Shown here: positions 8,290 to 17,367 of the stretch, in pieces
Position numbering within the stretch: the first letter of the stretch is position 1
Layout: every line of letters begins with the position of its first letter
Assembly (NCBI RefSeq): GCF_002150765.1
Contig: NZ_MUYM01000056.1
Location: forward strand, 1-64,000
Direction of reading: 5' to 3'
From: Lentzea kentuckyensis
GTDB lineage: Bacteria > Actinomycetota > Actinomycetes > Mycobacteriales > Pseudonocardiaceae
DNA: 64,000 nt
Notes under the pieces: generated by a model
Told to the model about the DNA's origin: nothing
Seen by the model: only the letters and a program-made list of their open reading frames with translations
Databases searched by the model: none
Made by a program: the position numbers and the translations under genes

Positions 8290-9569
8290 TTCTTCACCAG
8301 CAGCATCGCCGCTGGTGAGACCGTGACGATGAGGCCCACGAGCACGGCCAGGACGGTGGTCTGCAGGTCGTCCGCTCGGCGGATCTTTCTGACTAGCAAC
8401 ACCAGGCCCACGGTAACCGCAAGCGCCACGACGAGTGCGGCGGCGGGTACGGAGCGCCACAGGAAGTTGAACGCGAGCCACAGGGCCGCGCCGCCGAGCA
8501 CGCCGACGGCGAGCTGGCCGATCATGATCAGCCATTCCTTGCCGGCCGAGCGCTGACCGGCGTCTTCCGGCTCCTCCGCCACCTCGTCGACGTCGTCGAG
8601 GCCGGCCGGGCCGTCTTCTTCCTCGTCGTCGTCCGCGAGGTAGTCGTCCTCGGCGCGGTAGGCGGCGTACTCCTGCGAGTCGTCGTCCACGTACGGGCCG
8701 GGGTGCGCCGCGGTCGACTCCATCGGCGCCATGGACAGGTCGGTCTGGACGTCCATGTCGTCGTCGGCGAACCAGGCGTCGGGCTGGTTGTTCGGCAACG
8801 GGTCCGGCAGCCGCGGCGGGGCGGGCGGCACGATCAGCACGGACTCGGTCTCGAGCGCGGCGATCTTGTCCACCGGCGCCTTGGCCGGGATGCGCGGGAG
8901 CTGCTCGGTCATCGCCTCGCGCGGCGGCATGCCCGCGGGCGTGGGCATGGACGCGGGCGGCGGGCCCGGCTTCGGCGGCCGGGTGATGTTCGTGCGCGAC
9001 GGGGCCGGTGCGGGCGGCGCGCCCGCCTCCAGGCGCGAGCTCAGGTCGGGCCGGGGCATGTCCGGGCGCGAAGGCGCCTCGGGACGTGCGGCCTCGGGAC
9101 GTGGCAGGTCGGCACGCGACGGCTGGTCGCGGACCTGCGGCACCTGCCGGGTCTGTTCGGCGGCCGCGACGGGCGGCGGCACGACGGGGGGAGGCTGCGG
9201 TGCGGGCGTGGGTGCCGGTCTGCGGACCTGCGGCGGCTGGGTGGGCGGAACGACCGGCGGTTTCGGCTGGTACGCGGTGCGCTCGGCGACCGCGGGCGGC
9301 GGTCCGACGGGCGGCGCGGGGGGTTCGGGGGCCGCGCGACGGCCGGGCTGCGGCTGGTCGTCGTCGCGGATCGCCATCAGCCGGCCGCTGTCGGACAGGA
9401 CCCGCTCGATGATCGTCTGGGGCGCGGTCTCCGGCTGCTGGACGTCGTCCTCGTCATCAGCCGCCCGGCGGCGTCGCCGACGTGGCGCACTCTCTGCGCT
9501 GCCCCCGTACTGGGCGAGCAGCTCAGCGACTGTGCGCTGCGTCTGGTCCGATCCGCTCTCTCGACTCAT
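8286..9569 (-). CDS. Proline-rich protein with two C-terminal membrane helices (Rv0497-like)
   Basis: About 427 residues. Residues 1-40 are polar with a basic run PRRRRRR; a long Pro/Ala-rich, low-complexity middle (about 60-250) is followed by an acidic stretch (EEEDGPAGLDDVDEVAEEPED) and hydrophobic helices LIMIGQLAVGVLGGAALWLAF, VPAAALVVALAVTVGLVLLV and LAVLVGLIVTVSPAAMLLV at the end. This gives a large cytoplasmic disordered region anchored by C-terminal helices. ATG at 9569 overlaps the ppx stop (TGATG) and has GGAG upstream. It is in the ppx/regX3/senX3 transcription unit; function unknown. Confidence 0.82.
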   Translation of the reverse strand: MSRESGSDQTQRTVAELLAQYGGSAESAPRRRRRRAADDEDDVQQPETAPQTIIERVLSDSGRLMAIRDDDQPQPGRRAAPEPPAPPVGPPPAVAERTAYQPKPPVVPPTQPPQVRRPAPTPAPQPPPVVPPPVAAAEQTRQVPQVRDQPSRADLPRPEAARPEAPSRPDMPRPDLSSRLEAGAPPAPAPSRTNITRPPKPGPPPASMPTPAGMPPREAMTEQLPRIPAKAPVDKIAALETESVLIVPPAPPRLPDPLPNNQPDAWFADDDMDVQTDLSMAPMESTAAHPGPYVDDDSQEYAAYRAEDDYLADDDEEEDGPAGLDDVDEVAEEPEDAGQRSAGKEWLIMIGQLAVGVLGGAALWLAFNFLWRSVPAAALVVALAVTVGLVLLVRKIRRADDLQTTVLAVLVGLIVTVSPAAMLLVKN

Positions 9570-10549
9570 CAACTCCACCGTGCCCCGTGCTGGCCAGTCC
9601 GTCCAGTATCGCTCTGGTCCGTCCCATCAGTGTGGTCCAGCCGTCGGAGGATGACACCCTCCCGGAGCGCCCAGGGGCAAATCTCCAGCTGCGTGAGTGA
9701 CAGGGCTCGCATTGTTGCCTCCGCGACCAGGGCACCCGCGACGAGCTGGTGCGCGCGCGAGGTGCTCACACCTTCCAGTTCGGCGAGGTCACCGGCCGAC
9801 ATCCGGGAGATGAACGCGATCAGCTGCCGCAGGCCCGCGTCGGTGAGCACTCGGCGCGCTCTGGGCCCGGCAGACGATGGCGCGGCCCCGGTGAGCCGCG
9901 CCAGCGTTCGGAAAGTTTTTGAGGTCGCAACCACTCGATCGGGTTCACCCGCGCGTTTCAGCTTCCGCGCCACGGGCGCGAGCTGTTCGGCGAGCCAGTC
10001 GGTGGTCTCGCGGACCTCCGAGCGCCGGGGCGGGTCCTTCTTGAACCGGGTCCTGGTGAGCCGGCCCGCGCCCAGCGGCACGGAGAAGGCCATGTCGGGG
10101 CTCTCGTCGCGACCGACGGCGAGCTCCAGCGAGCCGCCGCCGATGTCGAGGCACAGCAGCTTGCCCGCGGACCAGCCGTACCAGCGGCGGACCGCGAGGA
10201 ACGTGAAGCGGGCCTCGTCCTCGCCGGAGAGGACCTTGAGGTCGACCCCGGTCTCGTTGCGCACCCGGTCGAGCACTTCGGCGGAGTTGCCCGCCTCACG
10301 CACCGCCGAGGTGGCGAACGCCATCAGGTCCTCGCAGCCGGACCGCTTGGCCGACGCCTTCGCGCCGGCCACCGCTCGAACCAGCTGGTCAGAGCCCGCC
10401 TTCGTCAGCTGACCCTTCTCGTCGAGCTGCTCGGCGAGCCGCAGGATCGTCTTCTCGGACGTGGTCGGGATGGGGTGGGCACCACGATGCGCGTCCACCA
10501 CCAGTAGGTGGACGGTGTTGGAACCCACGTCGAGAACGCCCAGGCGCAC
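9569..10549 (-). CDS. Ppx/GppA-family exopolyphosphatase (short form)
   Basis: Removes terminal phosphate from polyphosphate or from pppGpp. The ASKHA phosphate-binding loops are present: RLGVLDVGSNTVHLLVVD at the N-terminus and LCLDIGGGSLELAVG around residue 135; the catalytic Glu region is in VLSGEDEARFTFLAV. At 326 residues it is the short form without the HD domain, as in mycobacterial PPX1 (Rv0496). The GTG start at 10549 lies 27 bp after the regX3 stop. Position directly downstream of a phosphate-responsive two-component pair fits a role in phosphate storage. Confidence 0.92.
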   Translation of the reverse strand: MRLGVLDVGSNTVHLLVVDAHRGAHPIPTTSEKTILRLAEQLDEKGQLTKAGSDQLVRAVAGAKASAKRSGCEDLMAFATSAVREAGNSAEVLDRVRNETGVDLKVLSGEDEARFTFLAVRRWYGWSAGKLLCLDIGGGSLELAVGRDESPDMAFSVPLGAGRLTRTRFKKDPPRRSEVRETTDWLAEQLAPVARKLKRAGEPDRVVATSKTFRTLARLTGAAPSSAGPRARRVLTDAGLRQLIAFISRMSAGDLAELEGVSTSRAHQLVAGALVAEATMRALSLTQLEICPWALREGVILRRLDHTDGTDQSDTGRTGQHGARWS

Positions 10550-10576
10550 GCCGGAAACGGTACCTGGTCGTGTCCG

Positions 10577-11257
10577 TCAGGACTCGAACTTGTAACCGAG
10601 ACCCCTCACGGTCACCAGGTGCCGCGGGGCCGACGGGTCCGGTTCGATCTTCGAGCGCAGTCGCTTGACGTGCACGTCCAGCGTCTTCGTGTCGCCCACG
10701 TAGTCCGCACCCCACACGCGGTCGATCAGCTGCCCCCTGGTCAGGACGCGGCCGACGTTGCGCAGCAGGTACTCGAGGAGGTCGAACTCCTTGAGCGGCA
10801 GGCTGATGTCCTCGCCCGCGACGGTGACGACGTGGCGTTCGACGTCCATCCGCACCGGGCCGGCCTCGAGGATCTGCGGGAGCAGGTCCTCGGACTCGCC
10901 GCCGCGGCGCAGCACCGCGCGGATGCGGGCGATGAGCTCGCGGGCCGAGTACGGCTTGGTGACGTAGTCGTCCGCGCCGAGCTCCAGGCCGACGACCTTG
11001 TCGATCTCGCTGTCCCGTGCGGTCACCATGATCACCGGCACGGCGGAGCGCTGCCGCAGCTGCTTGCACACGTCGGTGCCGCTCATGCCGGGCAGCATGA
11101 GGTCGAGCAGCACGATGTCGGCGCCGTTGCGGTCGAACTCCTCCAGCGCCTCCTGGCCGGTGGCCGCGAGCGCCGCGGTGAACCCTTCCTTGCGCAGCAG
11201 GAAGGCGAGCGGATCGGCGAAGGACTCCTCGTCCTCCACGATGAGCACCCTGGTCAC
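10577..11257 (-). CDS. regX3: OmpR-family response regulator RegX3
   Basis: A 226-residue DNA-binding response regulator. The receiver domain opens with VLIVEDEESFADPLAFLL, has the phospho-acceptor Asp in DIVLLDLMLPGMSG, the switch Thr in MVTARDS and Lys in DDYVTKPYSARELIARI. The C-terminal winged helix ends with RVWGADYVGDTKTLDVHVKRLRSKIE and VTVRGLGYKFES. Start overlaps the senX3 stop by 4 bp. In mycobacteria SenX3-RegX3 senses phosphate limitation; the conserved setting next to gpmA and ppx supports the same assignment here. Confidence 0.95.
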   Translation of the reverse strand: MTRVLIVEDEESFADPLAFLLRKEGFTAALAATGQEALEEFDRNGADIVLLDLMLPGMSGTDVCKQLRQRSAVPVIMVTARDSEIDKVVGLELGADDYVTKPYSARELIARIRAVLRRGGESEDLLPQILEAGPVRMDVERHVVTVAGEDISLPLKEFDLLEYLLRNVGRVLTRGQLIDRVWGADYVGDTKTLDVHVKRLRSKIEPDPSAPRHLVTVRGLGYKFES

Positions 11258-12426
11258 AGCTCTCCTCCAGTGTCACCCGCGCCGGTGGGGACGAGGGTCG
11301 GGTTGGGTTCGGCCGCCGCGGCCGGAAGCCGCAGCGTGAAGGTGGAACCCGTTCCTGGCAGGCTCCACAGCTTCACCTCGCCGCCGTGGTTGGCGGCGAC
11401 GTGCTTGACGATCGCGAGCCCGAGGCCGGTGCCTCCGGTCGCCCGCGAGCGAGCCTTGTCCACGCGGTAGAACCGCTCGAAAACCCGTGTCTGCTGGTCC
11501 TCGGCGATGCCGATGCCGCGGTCGGTCACAGCGATCTCGACGTGCCCGTCGACCAACCGGCGGCTGACGCTCACCGGACTTCCGGGAGGCGAGTACGCGA
11601 CGGCGTTGTCCAGCAGGTTCGTCAGCGCCGTGACCAGCAACGACCGGTCACCCGGCACGACGAACCCGCTCGGCTCGTCGGTGGTGATCGAGATGTCGAC
11701 GGACTCGGCGGCGAGCTTGGACCGCGACAGCGCCTCGTTGATCACGACGTCGATCTCGGTGTCGCTGAGCTCCGGCAGCTTCTCCGCGCCCTGCAGGCGG
11801 GACAGCGCGATCAGCTCGGTGACGAGCACGCCGAGGCGGGTGGCCTCCTGCATGATCTTCGCGCTGAACCGGCGGACCTCCTCCTGGTCGTCGCTCGCGT
11901 CCAGCACGGCCTCTGCCAGCAGCGCGAGGGCCCCGACCGGGGTCTTGAGCTCGTGGCTGACGTTCGCCACGAAGTCGCGGCGCGTCTTCTCCAGCCGCAC
12001 CGACTCCGACTCGTCCGTGGCGTCGACGAAGATGAAGTCCTCGATGAGCTGCCGGACCTCGGCGTGCACGGCCTCCGGCTGCCGGCCGCCGCGCTGCCCG
12101 TCCAGCGGCGAGAGGTCCACGTAGACGACCTCGTTGCTGCTGCGGACGGCCTCCGCGGCCTTGCGGGCGCGGTCGTCGACGCGGTTGTTGCGCACGACCC
12201 CGAGCTCTTCCGCCCGCGGGTTGTGCAGCACGACGTCGCCGAAGTGGTTCAGCACCACGATGCCGTTGTGAGAGTCCCGGACGATCTGCTGGATCAGGTC
12301 ACCGACCGTGAGACCCTCCGGCTTCTTCGGGCGCCGGGGAGCGGTGAACCGGCCGATGAGGAAAGCGGCCGTAGCGCCGATGAGCGCGAGGCCGATCGAC
12401 ACAGCGAGGTAACCCGTTGTGGTCAC
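11254..12426 (-). CDS. senX3: Sensor histidine kinase SenX3
   Basis: A 390-residue membrane kinase. One N-terminal transmembrane helix (about 6-27) is followed by a PAS-like domain (HNGIVVLNHFGDVVLHNPRAEEL), the dimerisation helix with the phospho-accepting His in FVANVSHELKTPVGALALLAEA, and a HATPase domain with N box LTNLLDNAVAYSPP, G1 VTDRGIGIAEDQQ, F box VFERFYRVDKARS and G2 GGTGLGLAIVKHV. Domain order and neighbours (gpmA upstream, regX3 downstream, 4-bp overlap) are as in mycobacterial senX3. A single GTTCACC heptamer lies upstream, but no second copy at PHO-box spacing was seen. Confidence 0.95.
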   Translation of the reverse strand: MTTTGYLAVSIGLALIGATAAFLIGRFTAPRRPKKPEGLTVGDLIQQIVRDSHNGIVVLNHFGDVVLHNPRAEELGVVRNNRVDDRARKAAEAVRSSNEVVYVDLSPLDGQRGGRQPEAVHAEVRQLIEDFIFVDATDESESVRLEKTRRDFVANVSHELKTPVGALALLAEAVLDASDDQEEVRRFSAKIMQEATRLGVLVTELIALSRLQGAEKLPELSDTEIDVVINEALSRSKLAAESVDISITTDEPSGFVVPGDRSLLVTALTNLLDNAVAYSPPGSPVSVSRRLVDGHVEIAVTDRGIGIAEDQQTRVFERFYRVDKARSRATGGTGLGLAIVKHVAANHGGEVKLWSLPGTGSTFTLRLPAAAAEPNPTLVPTGAGDTGGEL

Positions 12427-12560
12427 GAGGCGAATGGTAAGCAGCTCAGAGGTGTCTTGGCCTAGTGCGGAAGCGTGAACCGTGATACCCGCGACACCTC
12501 AATGGACGGTTGTTCCCGCCCAGGTCAGCCCCCGTTCACCCAACCGTGATGCTTCAAGTG

Positions 12561-12609
12561 CACGCGGGGACCTTTCGTTCACTCCACATGAACGAAAGGC
12601 CCCCGCGTG
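12561..12609. repeat. Dispersed palindromic element, hairpin form, after gpmA
   Basis: Near-perfect 21-bp stem: CACGCGGGGACCTTTCGTTCA (12561-12581) against 12589-12609, one mismatch, 7-nt loop. It starts 6 bp past the gpmA stop on the minus strand and could also act as its transcription terminator, though no T-tract follows. Same core as the elements at 4787-4892 and 39478-39528. Confidence 0.85.
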
Positions 12610-12614
12610 AGGTG

Positions 12615-13361
12615 TCAGCGGCCCTGGTTGGCGACGGCCGCGATGGCGTCCTTGGCGGCGTCGGGGTCGAGGTACTCGCCGCCCGGCTTGAGCGGCTTCA
12701 GGTCCTCGTCGAGGTCGTAGCGCAGCGGAATGCCGGTGGGGATGTTCAGGCCCGCGATGGCCTCGTCGGAGATGCCGTCCAGGTGCTTCACGAGCGCCCG
12801 CAGCGAGTTGCCGTGCGCGGCCACGAGCACGGTCTTGCCGGTGCGCAGGTCCGGCACGATCGCCTCGTCCCAGTACGGGAGCATGCGCTTGACGACGTCC
12901 AGCAGGCACTCGGTCAGCGGCAGGTCGGGGCCGAGGTCCGCGTACCGCGGGTCGGTGTCCTGGGAGTACTCGCTGCCGGGCTCGATGGGCGGCGGCGGGG
13001 TGTCGTAGGACCGGCGCCAGAGCATGAACTGCTCCTCGCCGAACTCCTCCAGCGTCTGCTTCTTGTTCTTGCCCTGCAACGCGCCGTAGTGGCGTTCGTT
13101 GAGACGCCAGTCGCGGCGGACCGGGATCCAGTGCCGGTCGGCGGCGTCGAGGGCCAGGTTCGCGGTCATGATCGCCCGGCGCATCAGCGACGTGTGCAGG
13201 ATCTCCGGCAGCACGCCGGCTTCGCGCAGCAGCTGGCCGCCGCGACGGGCCTCCCGCTCGCCCTTCTCCGACAGGGGAACGTCCACCCATCCGGTGAACA
13301 GGTTCTCCGCGTTCCACGTGCTCTCGCCGTGGCGGAGCAGCACCAAGGTTCCGACAGACAT
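12615..13361 (-). CDS. gpmA: 2,3-bisphosphoglycerate-dependent phosphoglycerate mutase
   Basis: Interconverts 3- and 2-phosphoglycerate in glycolysis. The RHG active-site motif with the phospho-histidine is LVLLRHGESTWNAENLFTGW at residues 6-25; other signatures are LHTSLMRRAI, LNERHYGALQG, the Pro-rich YDTPPPPI and the second catalytic His in LVAAHGNSLRALVK. The 248-residue length is standard. It lies just upstream of senX3, as gpm1 does in mycobacteria, and is separated from it by a palindromic element and a 190-bp intergenic region. Confidence 0.97.
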   Translation of the reverse strand: MSVGTLVLLRHGESTWNAENLFTGWVDVPLSEKGEREARRGGQLLREAGVLPEILHTSLMRRAIMTANLALDAADRHWIPVRRDWRLNERHYGALQGKNKKQTLEEFGEEQFMLWRRSYDTPPPPIEPGSEYSQDTDPRYADLGPDLPLTECLLDVVKRMLPYWDEAIVPDLRTGKTVLVAAHGNSLRALVKHLDGISDEAIAGLNIPTGIPLRYDLDEDLKPLKPGGEYLDPDAAKDAIAAVANQGR

Positions 13362-13546
13362 GGCAGCTAGCCTGCCATGCCGACCCTCCCGGCGTACCTC
13401 GGCCGGGCACCGTGATCCACGCCATGGGACGCGTCGGTGCGGACGTGGATCTCCAGCCCGTCGGCCGGAACTGGGCCGGCCAGCCGGACGCCATCGCGAC
13501 TGGCTGGCCAGGGCCCTGGAAACCTCACGGCTCAGGGAGGACGGCG

Positions 13547-15340
13547 CTACAGCGTGATCGCCGGACGGCCACCGACCACGGGCACCGTGATGCTCGTCCC
13601 GGTCAGGTCGAAGTCGATCGGACCGGCGTCCGGATCGGGCGTGGTGTCCAAGCCGTAGTTGTCCCCGGTCAGGATCAGCCCCAAGCGCTGCCCGGCGGGA
13701 ACGAACTGGTCGAGCGCGCTCATCTCCCAGGTGATCGTGATCTTCTCACCGGGCACGAGGGGCTCGGGTCGATGGAGGGAGTTCCGGTTCTTCAGGTCGA
13801 AGAGCCCACGGGAAAGGATCTTCATGCCCTTCACCCCGTCCCGGTAGGTGACGAAGTAGGCCGAGAGCGGGGTGCTCCTGGTGCTCGGCGTGACCGTGGC
13901 GGTGATCGTGGGTGTGCCGGAGAAGCGAGTCACGGCCGCCGCGGGTGGAGTGATCGCGAAGATCCGGAACGGCGGTCCCGGCGCGGGCTGGAACTTCAGC
14001 GTCGGACCCGCCTTGGCGTTGGGCACGAGGTGGAAGTCGGCTGACGCGGACGGCTCGGTGGTGAGTGGAGCGGAACCGCCTGCCATGTCGCCGGCGTGCA
14101 GCCGCACCGGCGCAGCGGACGGGTGTGGCCAGGTGGCCGTGATCTCGGGTGCGGTCTCGATTTGCGGGTCGATCTGCGTGTCCACGGCGGGTTCGCGGTC
14201 GATGCCGTTGTCGAGCCCGAGCAGCCAGCGGTCCATCCACCGGTGCATGGTCCGCTTCCAGTCCTGCCACCGCCAGATGTCAGGTTGATGGTCGTGGGGC
14301 CCGTCGACGACCCAGAGTTTGCGGGGAACGCCCTTGGTGCCCAGCGCCTTCCAGAAGCCGTCGAACTGCACCGAGTCGACGTTCATGTCGTCGCGAGCCC
14401 AACTGGTGAGCACGGGCGCGGTGAACCGGCTCATGTCGTGGATGAAGTCGCGTCCGTCCCAGAAGGAGTTGCGGTCTCCCGTCTCGGCGTCCTCGGCAGC
14501 CGCGAGCGAGGCGACATGGCCGGCACACACCGGCCTGGCGACCGGGCCCGCGACGATGTCAGCGAGCCAGGAGGTGGCATGCGGGCGGTTGGTGAGGCCG
14601 TTGGAACGAGACCAGGCATACCCGTCGGTCACCGGCGCGGTAGGAGCGACGGCCTTCAGGCCAGGCACGCCGGCGTGGGCCGCGCCGACCGCGAGGTGGC
14701 CGTCGTAGGAGTGGCCGTACATGCCGACCGCGCCGTTGCTCCACTCCGCGGTGGCGGGGGAGCCGTCGAGGTGGAAGGCCCTGCCGGAGCCGGTGAACCA
14801 GGCGATGACCGCGGCGACCGCGGCGATGTCGTGCGGACCGCCCGCGTCCGGGCAGCCGGTGGAGCGACCCGTGCCCTGGATCTGCATCTGTGCCACGGCA
14901 TATCCACGTGGCACGAACTGGTCGGTTTTGGGATCGCCCTGGATCCTCATCGCGAAGCCCGGCCCCGCGCCGACGGCTGGGGGGAGAGGTTCGTCATCGT
15001 TCTCCGGATCCAGGTAGCCCTCGTTGTAGGGGCTGGCGTGGAGGAGAACCGGCGACTTGAGCCCTCTCTCGCCCTCCCTCGGGCGCATGATGTCCACGTA
15101 GACGTGGTCGACGACGCCGTCACCGTCGGTGTCCTGTCCCGTTTCGACCGACACGGACTCGATGATCGCGTCGGCGTAGGAGAAGACCGGCTGGGTCTCG
15201 TTGTTCACAATGGACAGAGTCGGCGGCCCGGCCGCACCGGCGGCGGACTGTTCCGACACCACCAGCACCAGCGCGCCGAGCAACGACATGGCCTTCACAC
15301 GCCGAGAGCGCGCCAGAAGACCGGGGACTTTCCAAGGCAT
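13547..15340 (-). CDS. Secreted S15-family X-Pro dipeptidyl-peptidase/CocE-type hydrolase
   Basis: A 597-residue exported serine hydrolase. ATG 15340 has GGAG 6 nt upstream and starts a signal peptide with a hydrophobic stretch AMSLLGALVLVVSEQSAAGAA. The alpha/beta hydrolase domain has the nucleophile in VGMYGHSYDGHLAVG (GxSxxG), an acid-region WARDDMNVDSV and the catalytic His in VVDGPHDHQP. The C-terminal 200 residues form the jelly-roll typical of PepX/CocE proteins. Family members cleave X-Pro dipeptides or ester bonds, so the substrate is open. It is flanked by long intergenic DNA and is probably monocistronic. Confidence 0.88.
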   Translation of the reverse strand: MPWKVPGLLARSRRVKAMSLLGALVLVVSEQSAAGAAGPPTLSIVNNETQPVFSYADAIIESVSVETGQDTDGDGVVDHVYVDIMRPREGERGLKSPVLLHASPYNEGYLDPENDDEPLPPAVGAGPGFAMRIQGDPKTDQFVPRGYAVAQMQIQGTGRSTGCPDAGGPHDIAAVAAVIAWFTGSGRAFHLDGSPATAEWSNGAVGMYGHSYDGHLAVGAAHAGVPGLKAVAPTAPVTDGYAWSRSNGLTNRPHATSWLADIVAGPVARPVCAGHVASLAAAEDAETGDRNSFWDGRDFIHDMSRFTAPVLTSWARDDMNVDSVQFDGFWKALGTKGVPRKLWVVDGPHDHQPDIWRWQDWKRTMHRWMDRWLLGLDNGIDREPAVDTQIDPQIETAPEITATWPHPSAAPVRLHAGDMAGGSAPLTTEPSASADFHLVPNAKAGPTLKFQPAPGPPFRIFAITPPAAAVTRFSGTPTITATVTPSTRSTPLSAYFVTYRDGVKGMKILSRGLFDLKNRNSLHRPEPLVPGEKITITWEMSALDQFVPAGQRLGLILTGDNYGLDTTPDPDAGPIDFDLTGTSITVPVVGGRPAITL

Positions 15341-16326
15341 CTGCACTCCTGCGGCAGGGAACTGAGACCGGAACGTGCGATCGCGTTGCGCAACGACGCA
15401 ATTGTGGAAACGAGTGTTGATCCACGGAGGTTGCAACGGATGCTCCGGCCGCGCGGCGGAGTCGGCACCTGAGCATCCGACAGGTACTCATCAATGCCGC
15501 CGTCGATCGTGCGGACGCTGGACACGTGCCCACCCAGTCGTCTGCCGCCCCCGCCTCCGACCGGCCAACGAAGGCAGGCCTGCGGGCTGGTCGATGCCGT
15601 CACGGCGTTGAGCTGTCCATAGGCGCGGCAGCCGAGCGCCGTGCCCAGCTCGATCAAGGTGATCGCCTGTCGCTCGTCCCCACTCTCCGCCTTGCCAAGG
15701 GAGCTAGTCCGTCGCGGTCCTCAGGACCAGCAACGCGCCAACACCTTCACTACCTGGGCCTCACCATCACCCCTCCGTCACTGACTCCTGAACGGTGATC
15801 GAGCGTAGTCACGACGATCACGCCCAGCAGCTTCCAAGCCAGGGCGTCGGTCGACACGAGGACATGCTGCCGCCGGCACACTCGACGCCAACTGGATGCG
15901 GGACCTGCGGAGCTGCTTCGGATACCGCTCCAGAGCGGTATCCGGCCTGCGGACAATTAGCGCAGTCATCGGTGAGCCCGTTGATTGTCGGACCGTTCAC
16001 CGGCGCGACGTGGCTCCTTGAAGCATCGCTCTGGCCGCTCCGCCGTGAGACCTGGTGGTCTCGAATATCCGCCTGGGTGTCACCAACCGGGGCTCATTGT
16101 GTGTTCTGCCTTGAAATCTCTGGACATACCCATCCCGGTGAGCTGTTACACGTTGGACGCCGACACTTTCGGGTGAAGAACGCCAGAAAGGCGCGTCTGT
16201 CCACTTGCGACAGAGGCGGTCGGGGTTAATGTGGCGGCGCTCGATTCACCGCGTGCATTCCTTCCCGATCCTGGGCGGGGTGTTATCTGAGCGGTCCCTC
16301 GTCTGGCAAGAAACGGAGAAGTTTCC
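15341..16326. other. Gene-poor 1-kb stretch
   Basis: No reading frame here has recognisable domains, a good ribosome-binding site and the third-position GC bias of the neighbours, so I call no gene. The right part (16200-16326) must hold the promoter and GGAG ribosome-binding site (16316) of the repeat protein. The only striking structure is a 26-bp palindrome at 15919-15944. The base composition is lower in GC than the flanking genes, compatible with a decayed insertion. Confidence 0.6.
15919..15944. promoter_or_regulatory. Isolated 26-bp palindrome (operator-like)
   Basis: Perfect 12-bp arms CGGATACCGCTC / GAGCGGTATCCG around a 2-bp CA spacer. The length and the GAGCGG half-site look like a TetR- or GntR-type operator, but no regulator gene or promoter is adjacent. 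Confidence 0.45.
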
Positions 16327-17127
16327 ATGTTCAATTTGGGTACCCTGCGTCGCACGGTCCTCGGGACCGTGGCGGTCACCGTCGCGATTGGTTCCGTTCT
16401 GGGATCGTCCGGTGTCGCCTTCGCAGGTGGGGACGACGTGAAGGCGTCTGGCTTCAGCCAGGTCGCGGCCGCCCCGGTGTACGCGGACGCGCCGATCGAT
16501 CAGCTGGTCGGCACTGTCGGTGCGCCGCTGGTCAACGCGAACATCCCGTGCCCGGCCCCGTGGCAGCAGGGTGGCCTGCTCGGCTCCGACTACAACGCCT
16601 GCAACACCGCCCCGGTGTACCAGCAGAGCGCGCCGGTCTTCGGTGACCTGGGTGGCGAATCCAGCTCCCGCAACGAGGGCTTCGGTCAGACCGCTGCCGC
16701 TCCGGTGCACGCCAACGCCCCGATCAACCAGCTGGTGGGCACCGTTGGTGCACCGCTGGTCAACGTGAACGTCCCCTGCCCGGCCCCGTGGAACCAGGGC
16801 GGCCTGCTCGGCGCCGACTACAACGCCTGCAACACCGCTCCGGTCTTCCAGCAGGACGCCCCTGTCGGCGGTGACCTCATCGGCACGGAGCGGACCTGGG
16901 CGGACCAGCCGACGGGCTTCGGTCAGACCGCCGCTGCGCCGGTGTACGCCAACGCGCCGATCAACCAGCTGGTGGGCACCGTTGGTGCGCCGCTGGTCAA
17001 CGTGAACGTCCCGTGCCCGGCTCCGTGGCAGCAGGGTGGCCTGCTCGGCTCTGACTACAACGCCTGCAGCACCGCTCCGGTCTACCAGCAGGACGCGGCC
17101 GTCAAGGGCAGCCTGCTCGGCCGCTAA
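16327..17127 (+). CDS. Secreted protein with three Cys-pair repeats (rodlin/chaplin-like surface candidate)
   Basis: A 266-residue exported protein. The signal peptide ends at about SGVAFA-GG (residue 33). The mature part is three tandem repeats of about 76-79 residues starting near 42, 118 and 197. Each has GF(S/G)Q, AAAPV(Y/H)A, QLVGTVGAPLVN, IPCPAPW or VPCPAPW, QGGLLG and DYNAC. The six cysteines (75/92, 151/168, 230/247) are in pairs exactly 17 residues apart. Low charge, Gly/Ala/Val richness and paired Cys recall Streptomyces rodlins and chaplins, but I do not see a confident match to either. GGAG at 16316 is the ribosome-binding site. A surface-fibril or spore-coat role is inference. 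Confidence 0.75.
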   Translation: MFNLGTLRRTVLGTVAVTVAIGSVLGSSGVAFAGGDDVKASGFSQVAAAPVYADAPIDQLVGTVGAPLVNANIPCPAPWQQGGLLGSDYNACNTAPVYQQSAPVFGDLGGESSSRNEGFGQTAAAPVHANAPINQLVGTVGAPLVNVNVPCPAPWNQGGLLGADYNACNTAPVFQQDAPVGGDLIGTERTWADQPTGFGQTAAAPVYANAPINQLVGTVGAPLVNVNVPCPAPWQQGGLLGSDYNACSTAPVYQQDAAVKGSLLGR

Positions 17128-17167
17128 GGCTCGGTCTGCCAATACTCAGGCCGCACTCCGGAAGTGA

Positions 17168-17209
17168 TGGGTGGATGTCGCCTTCGAGGGCTCGGGCGAC
17201 ATCCACCCA
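17168..17209 (+). terminator. Stem-loop downstream of repeat protein
   Basis: Perfect 15-bp arms TGGGTGGATGTCGCC (17168-17182) and its complement (17195-17209), 12-nt loop, 41 bp past the stop of the repeat-protein gene. No T-tract, so it may terminate weakly or protect the mRNA 3' end. Confidence 0.65.
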
Positions 17210-17367
17210 ATTCGTCCAGAAGCTTATTGCTTGCACTCGCAAGAAGTGCCGGACAGATTCCTCGGTGTCTGTTCACCGCTAGCTCGACCGAATCTTCGGG
17301 GCGGCCCGCCTGAGACTTGCTTCTTGTTCTGGGCGGGCAGGCGCACGGCGTCGATGAGCGGAATGAG

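Noticed and set aside
8703..10412. 569-codon plus-strand frame across the proline-rich membrane protein and ppx
   Set aside because: Ser/Arg-rich shadow of two genes in a conserved operon.
12427..12560. PHO box upstream of senX3
   Set aside because: Only one GTTCACC heptamer (around 12534) was found; the second copy at 11-bp spacing is missing.
14096..15472. 458-codon plus-strand frame antisense to the S15 peptidase
   Set aside because: Arg/Gly/His-rich translation without domains, and the minus-strand frame has a signal peptide and a catalytic triad. It is a high-GC shadow.
16246..17142. 298-codon minus-strand frame antisense to the repeat protein
   Set aside because: Repeats mirror those of the plus strand; only the plus frame has a signal peptide and ribosome-binding site.
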